From Aphelenchoides besseyi (Eukaryota; Nematoda; Chromadorea; Rhabditida; Aphelenchoididae): a DNA stretch of 64,000 bases. Positions within the stretch are counted from its first letter, which is position 1. The number at the start of each line of letters is the position of its first letter. The translations under genes were made by a program, and so were the position numbers. The stretch lies in assembly GCA_024699855.1 (NCBI GenBank), contig JAMPIQ010000002.1:14632001-14696000 (forward strand), read 5' to 3'. Of this stretch, positions 13,399-24,352 are shown piece after piece. Under the pieces are notes generated by a model. The model made no database searches. It had not been told where the DNA came from and saw only the letters and a list, made by a program, of their open reading frames with translations.

Positions 13399-15166
13399 TC
13401 AAAGCTCGTTTACCGGCTGAAATTTGTTCCAAAAAGCGGGAGCTGATCCCAAAGCCGTAGCTTCGTCTTCGTGATTACTTGCTGCTGCAACAATTTCGAA
13501 TGGTCCTGCCGGTTTGTGATATCCATCTTTGGGTTGCGCAACGATAGTTGTGGTTTGAGGCAACGGTTTGAATGTATAACGTGGTTGTGATTTTTGAGAT
13601 TGACTATAAATTGAAGTCAATAGTCTTCTTATTATCTTGAGCTCACTTTTCCGTTTCAATCTCTTCGTTTTCCTCACCAGCGCCGGTATCAACCTCTTCA
13701 TCGATTGCAACTGTTGTTGTTCTTCGAGTGGTTTTTGGTGTCAATGTGGTCGAATGAATGGGTTTTAATCGTCGTCGTTTTCCGATTAATCGTTTTGCGG
13801 TGGTTGGTTGTGGAGTCGTGGTTGTAGCAACAGCCACTAACATATCCTCTTCGAAATCCAACTCATCGCCTCTGTTATCTTCGGGTCTTTCTTCTGCTTG
13901 AGTTTCGGCTGAAAAAACCTCACCACCTCCGACTTCAAGCACGGATTCCGTAGTTGTTGTTGTACTACTTGCAGCTACGGTAGTTCGTTTTGAACTCGTA
14001 GTTGTGTTTCCGTGTTTTCGTTTCAAAAGACGTTGCCAAAACGGAACGTAACGTGGTTGTCCATCGAATTCCTCGCCATCAGCTGGCGGCCCGATAACTC
14101 CTGAATTCGGAGCTGCAGGTGGCGGTTGGGTTTCTTGCGGATGAGATGGCTGTTGAGCAGCGTAGCGTTCCCAAATCGATGGTTTCTGGTTTTTATGTTG
14201 AATAGAGTTGCTCTAAAAATGAACATCTAGTGAGAAGATTCAAGAAGACTTACTTTGGCCAAAGGTTTTGTTCTCTGTGGCAGTTGAGAAGGTCGATTAG
14301 CTGCTGGTAATATGGAGCTTTCTTTTGGCGATTTGGGTCCCCCTTCCGGTTTACTTGTAAATGTCGTGTTCAGAATACCTTGTGCGTTGCAAATTGCTGT
14401 TGCATAACATCGACTGATCATCTAAGCATTCAGATCAAAACTAATCTATTAAAGAACTACAAAAACAAACCTGATGAATGAAAGCTTTGACCTGAAATGT
14501 GTAAGAGATCAAAACGTTTGTATGATCTAGTCTTTACCTTATACGCATCTTTTCTGTATTTGGAAAAAAAACTCTCGTAGTTGGCGTTTGACCGGCAATA
14601 AGACGGATCACTAATGTCTTGACATTTATAATTCAACTCTTCGCCTAAAAAGATTGTTAAGCCAATGTTCTGATTCGAATACCTTGTTCGAAACAATAAT
14701 TCACACACAAGACTCCGAATCCGACTTGTTGGCAGGCAGCCGGACGACTTTTGTAGATGTTAGCACACGTTTTCTTGTACTAGAAAAACCCGAAATATAA
14801 GACAAAAGATAAGTCAAACCTGAAAATTGGATCCGATCGGCTCTCGCGATCCATTTCGTGGCATAATCCACGTTTTGTCGATGTTTTTTATTAGTTGATT
14901 CAGACGCATTACGTCCAGTTTTTCCATTCGTACGGGTCGTTGATTGGATTTCATTGGGGAAGACGAATCAGCACTTTGTGCACTCGTGGACTTGTCGTAG
15001 GCTTGACGTCGTTTCGTCATGTCAATCGCTCGCTGAACAGTGTTTCCCACTCTTCCTGAAAATTTTTGTATTGGACATTAAATGAAATCCACTCACTTTG
15101 CTGTATCCCAAATACCAACTCCACACTCATGAGTCCAAACAACAGGAACAAAGTTCGTGGATTCAT
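13399..15166 (-). CDS. secreted Thr/Pro-rich protein with an N-terminal cysteine region, function unknown
   Basis: Eight exons encode about 489 aa: 15097-15166, 14820-15055, 14683-14779, 14538-14644, 14471-14491 (a 21-nt micro-exon), 14254-14421, 13647-14212 and 13399-13603. All introns are GT-AG and in phase. Exon 1 is a signal peptide (starts MNPRTLFLLFGLMSVELVF). The middle has a compact cysteine region (KKTC, ACQQVGFGVLCVNYC, YKCQDISDPSYC, RCYATAICN). The C-terminal half is disordered: Thr/Pro-rich with TTTT runs, acidic and basic blocks (KRLIGKRRRLK). The architecture suggests an extracellular, possibly O-glycosylated matrix or cuticle protein; that is inference. I do not recognise the cysteine pattern. 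The gene at 42125 is another secreted Thr-rich protein but without this cysteine block. Confidence 0.75.
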
Positions 15167-16808
15167 CTCGTCGACGAGCTTTAAAACCAACGAAGTCGAT
15201 GTTCAGACTGAAAGATACCCCACGAATTATTCGTACGAGAATGATAAGTGAGCGAAAAGATGTTAACAAATAGAAGTTAGATTAATCGATCAACGGTTTA
15301 AAGGTTCAAATGAACTTCGAATTAAACACAACATTGATAAACTAAAAACAAGTCTTCGAGTCTATCAACTCCGCCTACAAGCTAAAAATAGTACCCACGC
15401 AATTCCACTTGAACGCGCGACTGTGTGCTTAATCTCTTGACTCACAACACGACCCATCAGTTTGGAGGACAATGGACGCAAGAAAGCAAATTTTAATCGA
15501 ACAAGCGGCCCGATAAATTCGCTCACTTGTAATTAGACTTAGAAGCTCTCCGATCAAAAAGTTTAAGAGGTGAAGCGTGCGTAGACTTTCGAAAAGAATG
15601 AGGAGTTTGGAGCTAAAAGTTCGATTGAAATCCCGATTTCTCAGTGTTATCAGATTTTTGGACCATTGCTGTAACACAATTTAACTCGACAAACTTCAAT
15701 TTCAAAAACAATGTACTCATATGCTTACAAAGAGTCTACAAACAATGAAACGATGTAATTTGTTGACACGTTCAATCAGATGGAATTAGCAAACCAATCG
15801 TGACTTAATTGGACCGTCGAAAAGACCCGCATCGGTTTACTAGAAAGCTCGAATTACATCGGAGGGTTTAGAGTCGATTAAGAAGTTCGATTAAACAGCA
15901 ATCAAAACGCGCAGAGAATCGCTAATCCATTTGGCACGCGTCCGATGAAACGATTGCTAAGGTCGAGAACACGTGTTTACATGTGACTCGAAGTTTTTAT
16001 TGTGAAATCATTGAGCAGAAGATCGTGATAAGCAGAAAAAGACTGAACGTTTCCCACTCGACAAAAATAACCAAACTGATTACTTAAGTTTATTTTCGCA
16101 CTTCTTCTAACCGCCGTCTAACTCTTCAGAGCTCGTACACTCGAGATTATTCGTGTCACCCTAGCAGTCAACAGTTGAAATCTAATGCACGGTTAAAAAG
16201 AGTTCTAAAATCCAAAGTACCATGTTCACGATTTGAGTCCAACACTGAACGTGTTGAATAGAAGGTGAGTACTTGGGATTTAAAATTAAAGAGTTTTTCG
16301 ATTTCCGGAAACATCGTTTGTTGTTCATAAGTAACAAACCGAAAAGTTTCGATTTTGATCGTCCGCAGGTCATTTGGTCGAAATCGCTGCTGAGGAACTA
16401 CGCGCTGGACGTCAACAACTGGTTCCTTATTTGCTCGTATGGTCAAACGAAACCGGAAATCCGTTCGGTTAGAGATACACGAACCTGATGCGTGGATATG
16501 CAGTTCCTCGTTTCAAGTCGATTTAAAGTCCGTGAACAATGAAATGCCCGACTACCAATGCTTTTGATTAGAGCAAACTTTATTGAAATCAACAACATTT
16601 GGAATGTGGAAAAATAAAAACATATACCCGTGAGTAGATGGAAAATCAAGTGAACGAACGGTTTTAAGCTACATACAACCGACGTGTGAAAGGATTAGAC
16701 GGCTACATATACTTCGCGAATTGTTATCCCTAGATGTATTTGATCTTTCTTGTCAACTGTAAACTTCTAATCATTAATAGATACTTGATATGTGTTAAGC
16801 AAACTTGT
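15167..16808. other. intergenic, nothing recognised
   Basis: No signal peptide, domain or consistent exon chain. Overlapping open frames of 60-92 codons at 16168-16649 on both strands look like chance frames. Confidence 0.4.
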
Positions 16809-17951
16809 TTAGTAGAATTTGAATCTGACGCTCTCAATATTCAAACCGATTTCCGTAGCACAATTAACCAGAGAACGTGCATTATCCTTCATTTTCTTGA
16901 CGATATTCAAACGAGAGTTCAAGTCCTGCAAATGATTGGGTTCAGTCACTAGTAAGTTCTTCCCTTACCAACCATTGGATGATCGATGAAATTGAAAGAT
17001 GCGCGCAATCTCATCTTCAAGTTCGCATTGATCGATTTGAAGAAGAGTAAGGACCTTTTCAACTTCGGTAGCTGATTTGACATCCAAGTGTCTTCCAGTG
17101 GACTGAGATCGACTTCGAGTTCAACGCATTCAAGAATCTCGTTAGTAGATGAACTGAAAATTAAAAGTGATTTCACGTTCTGTTAATTACAATGTGTAGT
17201 CCGAGAAGAAATCAAGTCGAATGTTATGGTTCGAAGGAAACTCGATGGCTTTTGTCTTGACCTCAAAAATGTTAACATCTACAAACGAAAATTTCATTTG
17301 CTGAGCTCTTCTTCAACGTACGCAGTTGATCCGTATTTCGTGGCTGATAAATGAGTTTTTTCAATGGACGCTCACGTGTAGATAGCAGTTGTCCAACTCG
17401 CTCATTCACTTGCAACTCCATGGTTACCGACGACAAACCGTCCAAAATGCATCTGGCGATTTCCGACGATGTGTCGTTCAAAATGAGTTTAATTTTTGGC
17501 GAACTACGATGATCTTAAATGACAACAAACAAAATGAACGACTATATCAAAGCTCACCTTTAAGTGTATTGCAAATTTTTTGCCAACTCACGAAGTTATT
17601 AGTGTTGCCCTCGAGAACCAAAACGGTCAGATGTTCGAGTCTGGCAATTGAAAGCAATCTAATCACATCGTCGATGGTGCATTCGCGTAGGAATGCTGAA
17701 ACGCGCCAAAAGAACTTGTAGATCGAAAACTCTTCTGTCGATGGAGTGAATTGCAAATACGTGGATTGAGTGTCCTGCGAATAGAAAAAGCTGTCGAAGA
17801 AATTGTTTCCAGTAAAAAGTAGACGCAAAAGTCGTGTTCGCGCAAAACTCGTATTCAATGGCAAATGCGGTGTATTGGTGTCGTAATGACTCAGATATTG
17901 CATCAACAACGCACGAGTTGTGAGATTCAATTTTGGAGCAACGGACTGCAT
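16809..17951 (-). CDS. uncharacterised leucine-rich 323-aa protein, F-box/LRR-like in texture
   Basis: Five exons: 17558-17951, 17322-17513, 17191-17278, 16973-17153 and 16809-16925. Phases agree throughout and the sum is 324 codons. The start is the ATG at 17949-17951; an acceptor-like CTTTAG sits about 20 nt upstream, compatible with trans-splicing. The N-terminus is leucine-rich (RALLMQYL, TRLLRLLFTG), followed by alternating strand/helix segments (LEHLTVLVLEGN) and a helical C-terminus (RLNIVKKMKDNARSLVNC). There is no signal peptide or membrane segment. It recalls the loosely conserved F-box-like families expanded in nematodes, but no F-box motif can be pinned down. It may be a distant relative of the gene at 33115. 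Confidence 0.7.
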
Positions 17952-18286
17952 TTCGACAATAGAAAACTGTCTAAAGCAATTAGATCAAAGACCCGAACAA
18001 TAATAGAAAGAGCCACAACGCCAAACATCTTAGTGAACGAACTCTGCCAAAGACATGATAGGAAAACTTCCTCGAACTCGACAATTTTATTGTTCTCATT
18101 CGCAATGAATTGTCTGGATCAAAGTCATTGGAACCATTTAGTTCTTTCGTCTGCTTAATCTTATGTACAAGCAATAGTTGTCATTCGGTTATTGACACCG
18201 TTTTGAATGCCCTTTATTTTGCAACACGAAAAGATGTCTGCGCAATTGATCTACGTTTTCGTCAACGTGTTGATCGCAATAGTTTC

Positions 18287-19858
18287 TTATTGAACGCGAA
18301 CACGACGGCCATAATTGCCGGACGAGCCACTTCCATGGCTGGCAGCATCGATGCCTCGACCATTTGACGAGGGGGGACATGGGCAGTAGTCGAAAAGCAA
18401 AGCGATTAGACGTAATCAATTAACCGAAAACTTACTAGCGTCAGCTCCGGGAGCACCAAGACCTATAAAGCGCTATTACAAACAACTTCGTTGAAGCCAA
18501 TATACCGCCGTCTGGTCCAGCTTCGCCTTCAGCTCCTGCACTTCCTTGAAATCCAGGAGCGCCTTTTTCCCCAGCTGGCCCAGGTTGACTGTAATGGATT
18601 AATATGAAATGTAATTGAAATGAATAAACGTACCCTGGAGCTCCTGCTTTGCCTTGATCTCTGGAATTGTGATTAATTGATAAAAAAAAATCATTTAATA
18701 CCCCAAATCTCCTTCTGGTCCCGCAGGTCCCTAAATTTAAAGTGTTCAATCTTCATATCTTGTGCACAAACCGGTGGTCCTCGGGGTCCTTTACGACCAA
18801 TCGGTTTTTCGCCATCAGTTCCAGCATCACCTATTTCGAACCGTTAACCAAGTAATTATGGTTTTAACTTGCCAGGTTTTCCGGGCTTGCCGTCGGCCCC
18901 TGGCGCACCTTGAGGTCTTAAAATTGAGGTTGATTAGTTAAATCGAATAACATCAACTTGCCCTTGTTCTCCGGGGACACCTTAAATAGCTCAATTTGTG
19001 TATTTTAGTGTAAATGCATTTCAAATCAATAAACAAAACAGTACCAGGAATTCCATCGCGGCCTGGAAATCCAGGACTCCCTTTCTAAAAAATTGTATAA
19101 ACAGAATTATTACATGAAGTTAGCAAACTTACGGGTCCGCGTTGTCCACGAGGTCCGGGACGTCCGGCCGGTCCAGGAGCTCCCTAAAAATATTAAGAGT
19201 TTCGTTTGATAAGTTGAAGAACTTACGGGTAGTCCCATTGGGCAGTGGAAGCATCCTTTCGGTGGTTGGTTGCTAACATCTTCGGCATCTTCGCCTGGAA
19301 TACCATCGAGACCTTAAATTCGCTGATTGACCTTAACTTTAACTTTTCAATAATTACCAGGTACTCCGGGAAGACCTACAAAAATACGATTAAAACGATT
19401 ATAAGTTAATGACAACTACCGTCGAGGCCTGGTTCTCCGACTGGACCAGCGGGACCGGCAGGACATTTGTTTTCTTGTTGACAATCTGCAAAAATCATTG
19501 ATTTAAGTTCAATCATTTTAAAACTACTGCATGCACTTCCACCAGCATGTCCACTTCCAACGGTCAACGGATTTGAAGCAATAGACGTAGGTCCTGATGG
19601 TCCCCCTTGATTTTGTCCGGTTGCTCCGTAACCGCCATAAGCTTGACGACGTTGACGATTCGATGGAGTGCCTGCACCCATCTTAACCATGTCGGTCCAC
19701 AAATCATCGGCACGAATCTTGAATGTGTCCATTTCGTTGTCCAATTCTGCCCAAATGGCTTGAACATCGTTGTAGATGGAAACCATTCCAAATAAACAAA
19801 CAACAATTGTGATGCCCGAAAAGGCAATCACACCAACTGCAGCACTGTGAATCGACAT
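18287..19858 (-). CDS. cuticle collagen A
   Basis: Fourteen exons: 19528-19858, 19420-19485, 19358-19375, 19227-19312, 19133-19183, 19045-19084, 18962-18980, 18873-18916, 18772-18830, 18702-18730, 18634-18660, 18506-18588, 18436-18462 and 18287-18390. The start MSIHSAAVGVIAFSGI leads into one hydrophobic segment, the nematode cuticle-collagen N-domain, and a basic cleavage-like site (NRQRRQ). Cysteine clusters flank Gly-X-Y blocks (CPAGPAGPVGEPGLDG; GCFHCPMG), and the end is YCPCPPS plus a Gly/Ser-rich tail. Such collagens are trimmed, trimerised and cross-linked into the cuticle. Oddities: two introns start GC (18917-18961 and 18831-18872), and the last (18391-18435) ends CG where CAG is expected, so the last exon depends on a non-standard acceptor. 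Compare collagen B at 20569, which lacks many of these introns. Confidence 0.92.
19240..19477. repeat. 238-bp paralogous patch, copy 1 (collagen A)
   Basis: Differs from 21315-21552 at only 3 of 238 positions and includes two complete introns that are identical in both genes. Flanking introns of the two genes are unalike. This looks like a recent gene-conversion tract. Confidence 0.85.
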
Positions 19859-20568
19859 GATTGAACACCGTTCGAATGTTGAGTGTCTTGTCGAACTCTC
19901 AATCGACCGACTTTCCTTTAAGTACTTTGCGTTGCGACATAAGGGGCGTATTCAAATTTGATGGTTAGTTGAAGAAAAAACTCCACCCTTCTCTTTCGTA
20001 TTCCGATTTCATTCGCTTTAATGCACCGCTAATCGAAATGACGTCGGAATGTGTGTGCATAAAAAACGCGATGATTTAATCCAATTTGACTGATCCAACA
20101 TTCGATTGATTTCAAGGCAATACGTTTGGAGGCTTCCGAATGGATAGCAATTGGATGTTCGAAGTGTTTAGCTTAATGTCGTTGCATTTGAGTGACAATA
20201 AGCAGCGTTTTTCGTTGCTAGTAAACTGAAGAGAACTCGAATGCCCGAAGGCACAAAGCGATTTTATCACCAACATTTAGCAGATAAGATTGACGGACTT
20301 CTTTGGCGTAATCGCGCCTTCTATTCGCAGCGAAAAGACGAGTTTGCGTTGATTTCGTGCTGTTCGCACACGGAACTCATCAGCAAGTAATTGATAGTGA
20401 TTTGAAAGGCTGATGAAATTAAATGTCAAATGAATTCATGCAACAGTTTATTCTTCACACTGTAAACATTCCCTCGATCATTTGAGAACAATAGGAACAC
20501 TCAACATTAATGACAAGCAACACTTTTTACAAACACGTAAACTAGTTTTGTTTGCGTCTTAACGAAAC
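19859..20568. other. spacer between the tandem collagen genes
   Basis: About 710 nt holding the promoter of collagen A and the 3' end of collagen B. No clear TATA box for collagen A and no additional gene were seen. Confidence 0.4.
20447..20452 (-). terminator. polyadenylation signal of collagen B
   Basis: TTTATT on the plus strand (AATAAA on the minus strand) lies about 120 nt downstream of the collagen B stop codon. Confidence 0.4.
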
Positions 20569-21966
20569 TTAGACGACAATACGACGACGATAACCGCCGG
20601 CTTTGTTGCCGCTGCTAGAACCGCCCGAAGAGCCTCCGTTTCCGCCGGATGAGCCAGCTCCACCGCCATTACGGTTGGGGCATGGGCAGTATTCAGCATC
20701 AGAGCCTGGTGCTCCCAAACCACCATCTGGTCCCGCCTCACCATCAGCTCCGGCAGCTCCTTGAAATCCTGGAGCACCTTTTGGTCTAAAATAAAGGCCG
20801 ATAAGATGAAATAGGCACTTAAAAAGCATACCCAGGTTCTCCAGGCTCTCCTGGTGCACCGGCTTTTCTGAAATAGAAGCCGATTAGTGTAAAAATTGTT
20901 ATTCCAACCCTTGATCTCCTTGATCTCCATCGGGACCAGCTGGACCGGGTGGTCCTCGGCTTCCTTTGCGTGGGATCGGCTTCTCACCATCAGCTCCCTT
21001 ATCGCCCGACGGACCTGGCTTGCCATCATCTCCAGCCGGACCTTGAGGTCTTCAAAGAATGATGTTAATAAGCAAACACAAATGAAATCAACTTACCCTT
21101 GTTCTCCGGGAACACCGGGAATTCCATCGCGGCCTGGAAATCCTGGACTTCCCTTCTAAAACGACAGATAACGTTAATTACTTCAACTACAAATCAAAAA
21201 CTTACGGGTCCACGTTGTCCACGAGGTCCGGGACGTCCGGCCGGTCCAGGAGCGCCCTTTAAATTACACGAAATTGATTAGCGTGTCTTTCTGTTACTTA
21301 CAGGTGCACCAGCTGGGCAGTGGAAGCATCCTTTCGGTGGTTGGTTGCTAACATCTTCGGCATCTTCGCCTGGAATACCATCGAGACCTTAAATTCGCTG
21401 ATTGACCTTAACTTTAACTTTTCAATAATTACCAGGTACTCCGGGATGACCTACAAAAATACGATTAAAACGATTATAAGTTAATGACAACTACCGTCAA
21501 GGCCTGGTTCTCCGACTGGACCAGCGGGACCGGCAGGGCATTTGTTTTCTTGGCTGCATTGGCAGTTGGAGTTTCCATTTGGTGTGCATGGACCCGCACC
21601 TCCGGGAGTTTGTGGTGAGCCACCGTTTGGTGCATTTGGGCATTGAGGAACTGATGGTTGAGTCGGACCGTTTCCGGAAGGTCCGCTGCTACCTGATGGA
21701 CCTGATGGACCACCGGGATTGGTTCCGGATGCTCCGTAACCGCCATAAGCTTGACGACGTTGACGGTTGGATGGTGTTCCAGCTCCCATTTTGACCATAT
21801 CACGCCACAAATCATCGGCACGAATCTTGAATGTGTCCATTTCGTTGTCCAATTCTGCCCAAATGCCTTGAACATCGTTGTAGATGGAAACCATGCTGAA
21901 CAAGCAAACGAGAACGGTGATACCGGTGAAGGCGATTGCGCCAATTGTAGCGCTGTGCAGCGACAT
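20569..21966 (-). CDS. cuticle collagen B, tandem paralogue of collagen A
   Basis: Eight exons: 21495-21966, 21433-21450, 21302-21387, 21206-21256, 21097-21155, 20909-21049, 20832-20867 and 20569-20785, all GT-AG. The start MSLHSATIGAIAFTGI (ATG 21964-21966) aligns with collagen A; an upstream in-frame Met would add 15 residues. It has the N-terminal hydrophobic segment, NRQRRQ cleavage-like site, Gly/Pro/Ser-rich linker, cysteine knots (NCQCSQENKCPAG; GCFHCP), Gly-X-Y blocks, YCPCP and a Gly/Ser-rich tail ending RRRIVV. Its role is a structural cuticle collagen, probably in the same kind of fibre as A. At least six introns of A are absent here, while both share a nearly identical central patch. 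A TATA box sits 62 nt upstream of the ATG. Confidence 0.95.
21315..21552. repeat. 238-bp paralogous patch, copy 2 (collagen B)
   Basis: Counterpart of 19240-19477, with 235 of 238 positions identical by eye, including two introns. Confidence 0.85.
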
Positions 21967-22027
21967 TTTGGATTGCTGCTCGAGGGAGTGAGTGAGTCCT
22001 CTGAATTCCACGGATCATTTTATCGCA

Positions 22028-22035
22028 TTTATATA
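22028..22035 (-). promoter_or_regulatory. TATA box of collagen B
   Basis: TATATAAA on the minus strand, 62 nt upstream of the collagen B start codon, at a spacing that fits a core promoter with a short 5' UTR. Confidence 0.55.
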
Positions 22036-22243
22036 CGCCAATCAATGGTGTGAATTGGGCGGGTCGATTACGAGTGCCGCAGGCGTCTTGAGAGGCGAAC
22101 ATAAGGCTTGGATTTTGATGCACACTTTCCATATGCTTCTGCAATCATCATCGACTTTTTCATGCGATGCACATCAACACAAATTGAAAGCTATTATGTT
22201 TAGACGGAAACACACACAATTTCGATTGCACACAACTCTCTCG

Positions 22244-22258
22244 CCCCCCCCCCCCCCC
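22244..22258. repeat. C15 homopolymer
   Basis: A run of 15 cytosines in AT-rich flanking DNA, about 280 nt upstream of the collagen B start. Its length may be a sequencing or assembly compromise. Confidence 0.9.
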
Positions 22259-22905
22259 GACTTAACTGACATCTTTTGCCCGCGGCGAAATGGTGCTTAT
22301 GGTTTGCGCATATGTTTCGAGGTTGATATCCACAACGCGTTTTTTCCTTCGCTCAGTTTACGATCGTTTACTGATATCCGACGAAATTGGTTGTTGATAG
22401 CGGCGGAAGAAACGTTCATTTATGAATCTTATTGCTGAAACAAGTTATATATACCTAATGTTCTCGTTTGCAAGCATAAATTGTTTGACGGGAAACAATA
22501 CATCAAAAACTAAATATCTACACAATCGAGTCGATAGATCCACAAACACAAGTTGCCAAGTTGTTTGTTCGCAGGAACACTCGAAAAACATTACAGACAG
22601 TCCGGATCATGAGGATCGTGTCGAGCGGATTGTTCGCTTTTGTGGCAGTTAATCCACGGATTCGCGCTTTTATTCGCATTCGAGTTCTCACGTTCCCAAC
22701 TCACAGTTCGTAATCGACGCTGACTGACAAACAGGACTTTGTTGGATTATGCAAAGCGAAATGTTTGGCGCTTATTTCGCTTCGGATTCCCGTTTTCGCA
22801 GTTCGATCGACACTCAAAACTGTACAGTAAAGAGTGAGGAGGATGAGTGGTCTAATAAATATGATTTGAACTCTCTTGTCTTCGAATTGAAATGTCCCGA
22901 GCGAA

Positions 22906-24352
22906 ATGATTATACGAACGGAACTTGCGATTGTCGTACTTTTAACTCACTGCTTTCAATTGGTCGTTTCAATTGATTGTCGTTGTATCAATGATTGTTT
23001 CTCGTGTTCGGCTTCAATGGACGGATTGTTGCCTTGTCAGTAAGTTAAAAGCCAATCAATTCGATTCTTCATGTTTTTTTCAGATGGTGCATTTCAACGT
23101 CAAGGTGCGGCAATTCCTTACAGCAGTTTGAGTGTTCTGGATTGATGCGTGTAGAAACACCGTACAATTGTCCGATGTCGCCTCGAAATGAACTCGCTTA
23201 TGTTGACGTTTTTGCTCGAACACGAGCTCTGCCATTCATTGCTGCTGCTAATTCGAAAACACCTGAAATGGTAAGTGCACATTGAATTAAAGATATTAGC
23301 TATTTCCAGTTAACTACTTGCTTGGCTAATAGTATTCCCGGAGTTGTGGTTTTGCGTTCGTACGAAGTGCCGTGTGATCCAATTTGCGTACGTTGTTCGG
23401 TAATTGACAGTTGATTTTCGATTTTAGAATTTCTGTCTTGCTTATTTGGCATATTCCCCGAACGACAACGCAATTGTTTTGACTTTTCGATCCACTAACG
23501 CCGATCAACAAGTTTGGTTCTGATCGAGACTTCTTATGTCTCGAGATTTCAGTTGTTGTGGGAAGCTCTCAACTTTCTATTGTACGCTCAGAAAGAATTT
23601 CGTCCGGTGGGTGGAAAGGTTGTCGCATATTTTCACGACGCGTTCTATGCTCTCTGGAACTCGGGACTTGAACGTGAGTTCGAAAGTGCACTTCACACCT
23701 ATCCGAATGCTGAGGTTTGGGTATGTTTTTAATTGAATACGATGTAAATAGTTCTTTTTAATGTCTTTGGTCACTCGTTAGGAGGCTCATTGGCATCATT
23801 AGCCTCAGCATTCATTGTCGGAATGCGTTTAGTTGATGGATCAAGACTTAAATTTCTAAGCTTTGGACAGGTATGTTCTACATCTATTATCATATTTCGT
23901 TGTTTAGCCAAGAACCGGAAATGCCGTATACGCAATGCTCTTCGATACACTGGTCAGTTCTTTAATCGACAACTTTTGAAGTCGCTTTTAGATTCCGTAC
24001 AAATATCGGGTCATTAATCAGGGTGATTTCATAACAAAAACTCCAATTCGATTGCCATTTCTCAATCAAGATTCTTTTACTCACCATCGATTTGAGGTAG
24101 TCGGTAATCAAATTTTACGGTTTCTATTGCTATTAGGTCTTCTATCCGAACGGAATGAGCGCTTCTGATGGCTACATTGTGTGCCCACGATCCGAAGATC
24201 CGGTTTGTTCTGAAAGCTCCAAAGAGCTCGATCCCGCGACGCATCGTCATTATTTTAATGTATCACTCTCAGATTATCCAAAGTTTGGATGTATCCCGAT
24301 ACCTACGTTCTATCACAATCTTTATCCGATTTCTCCTCAGAATGTGAAATGA
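22906..24352 (+). CDS. secreted class 3 lipase (alpha/beta hydrolase)
   Basis: Nine exons: 22906-23039, 23084-23270, 23310-23387, 23428-23511, 23553-23720, 23763-23870, 23908-23952, 23992-24096 and 24137-24352. The start gives a signal peptide (MIIRTELAIVVLLTHCFQL) and then a cysteine-rich module (CRCINDCFSC, WCISTSRC). The lipase_3 core follows: AIVLTFRST oxyanion-region strand, nucleophile elbow FGHSLGGSLASLAS (Ser), FGQPRTGN, YRVINQGDF (acidic residue) and HHRFEVFYPNG (His), so the triad looks complete. It is likely an extracellular triacylglycerol or phospholipid hydrolase. Oddity: the intron 23721-23762 has the usual length but ends AAT. The canonical AG at 23750-23751 would throw the reading frame out just before the Ser elbow. 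Confidence 0.9.

Larger units (their letters stand above)
21967..22905. other. divergent promoter region between collagen B and the lipase gene
   Basis: Holds the collagen B TATA box, a 15-C homopolymer and the lipase upstream region. No extra gene was recognised. Confidence 0.4.

Noticed and set aside
17967..17988. A 22-nt intron upstream of the start at 17951
   Set aside because: Shorter than any other intron here; the acceptor is more simply a leader (trans-splice) site or 5' UTR junction.
19564..22144. Plus-strand and alternate-frame open frames over the collagen genes
   Set aside because: Shadows of GC-rich Gly/Pro codons; only the minus-strand frames keep Gly-X-Y and splice phase.
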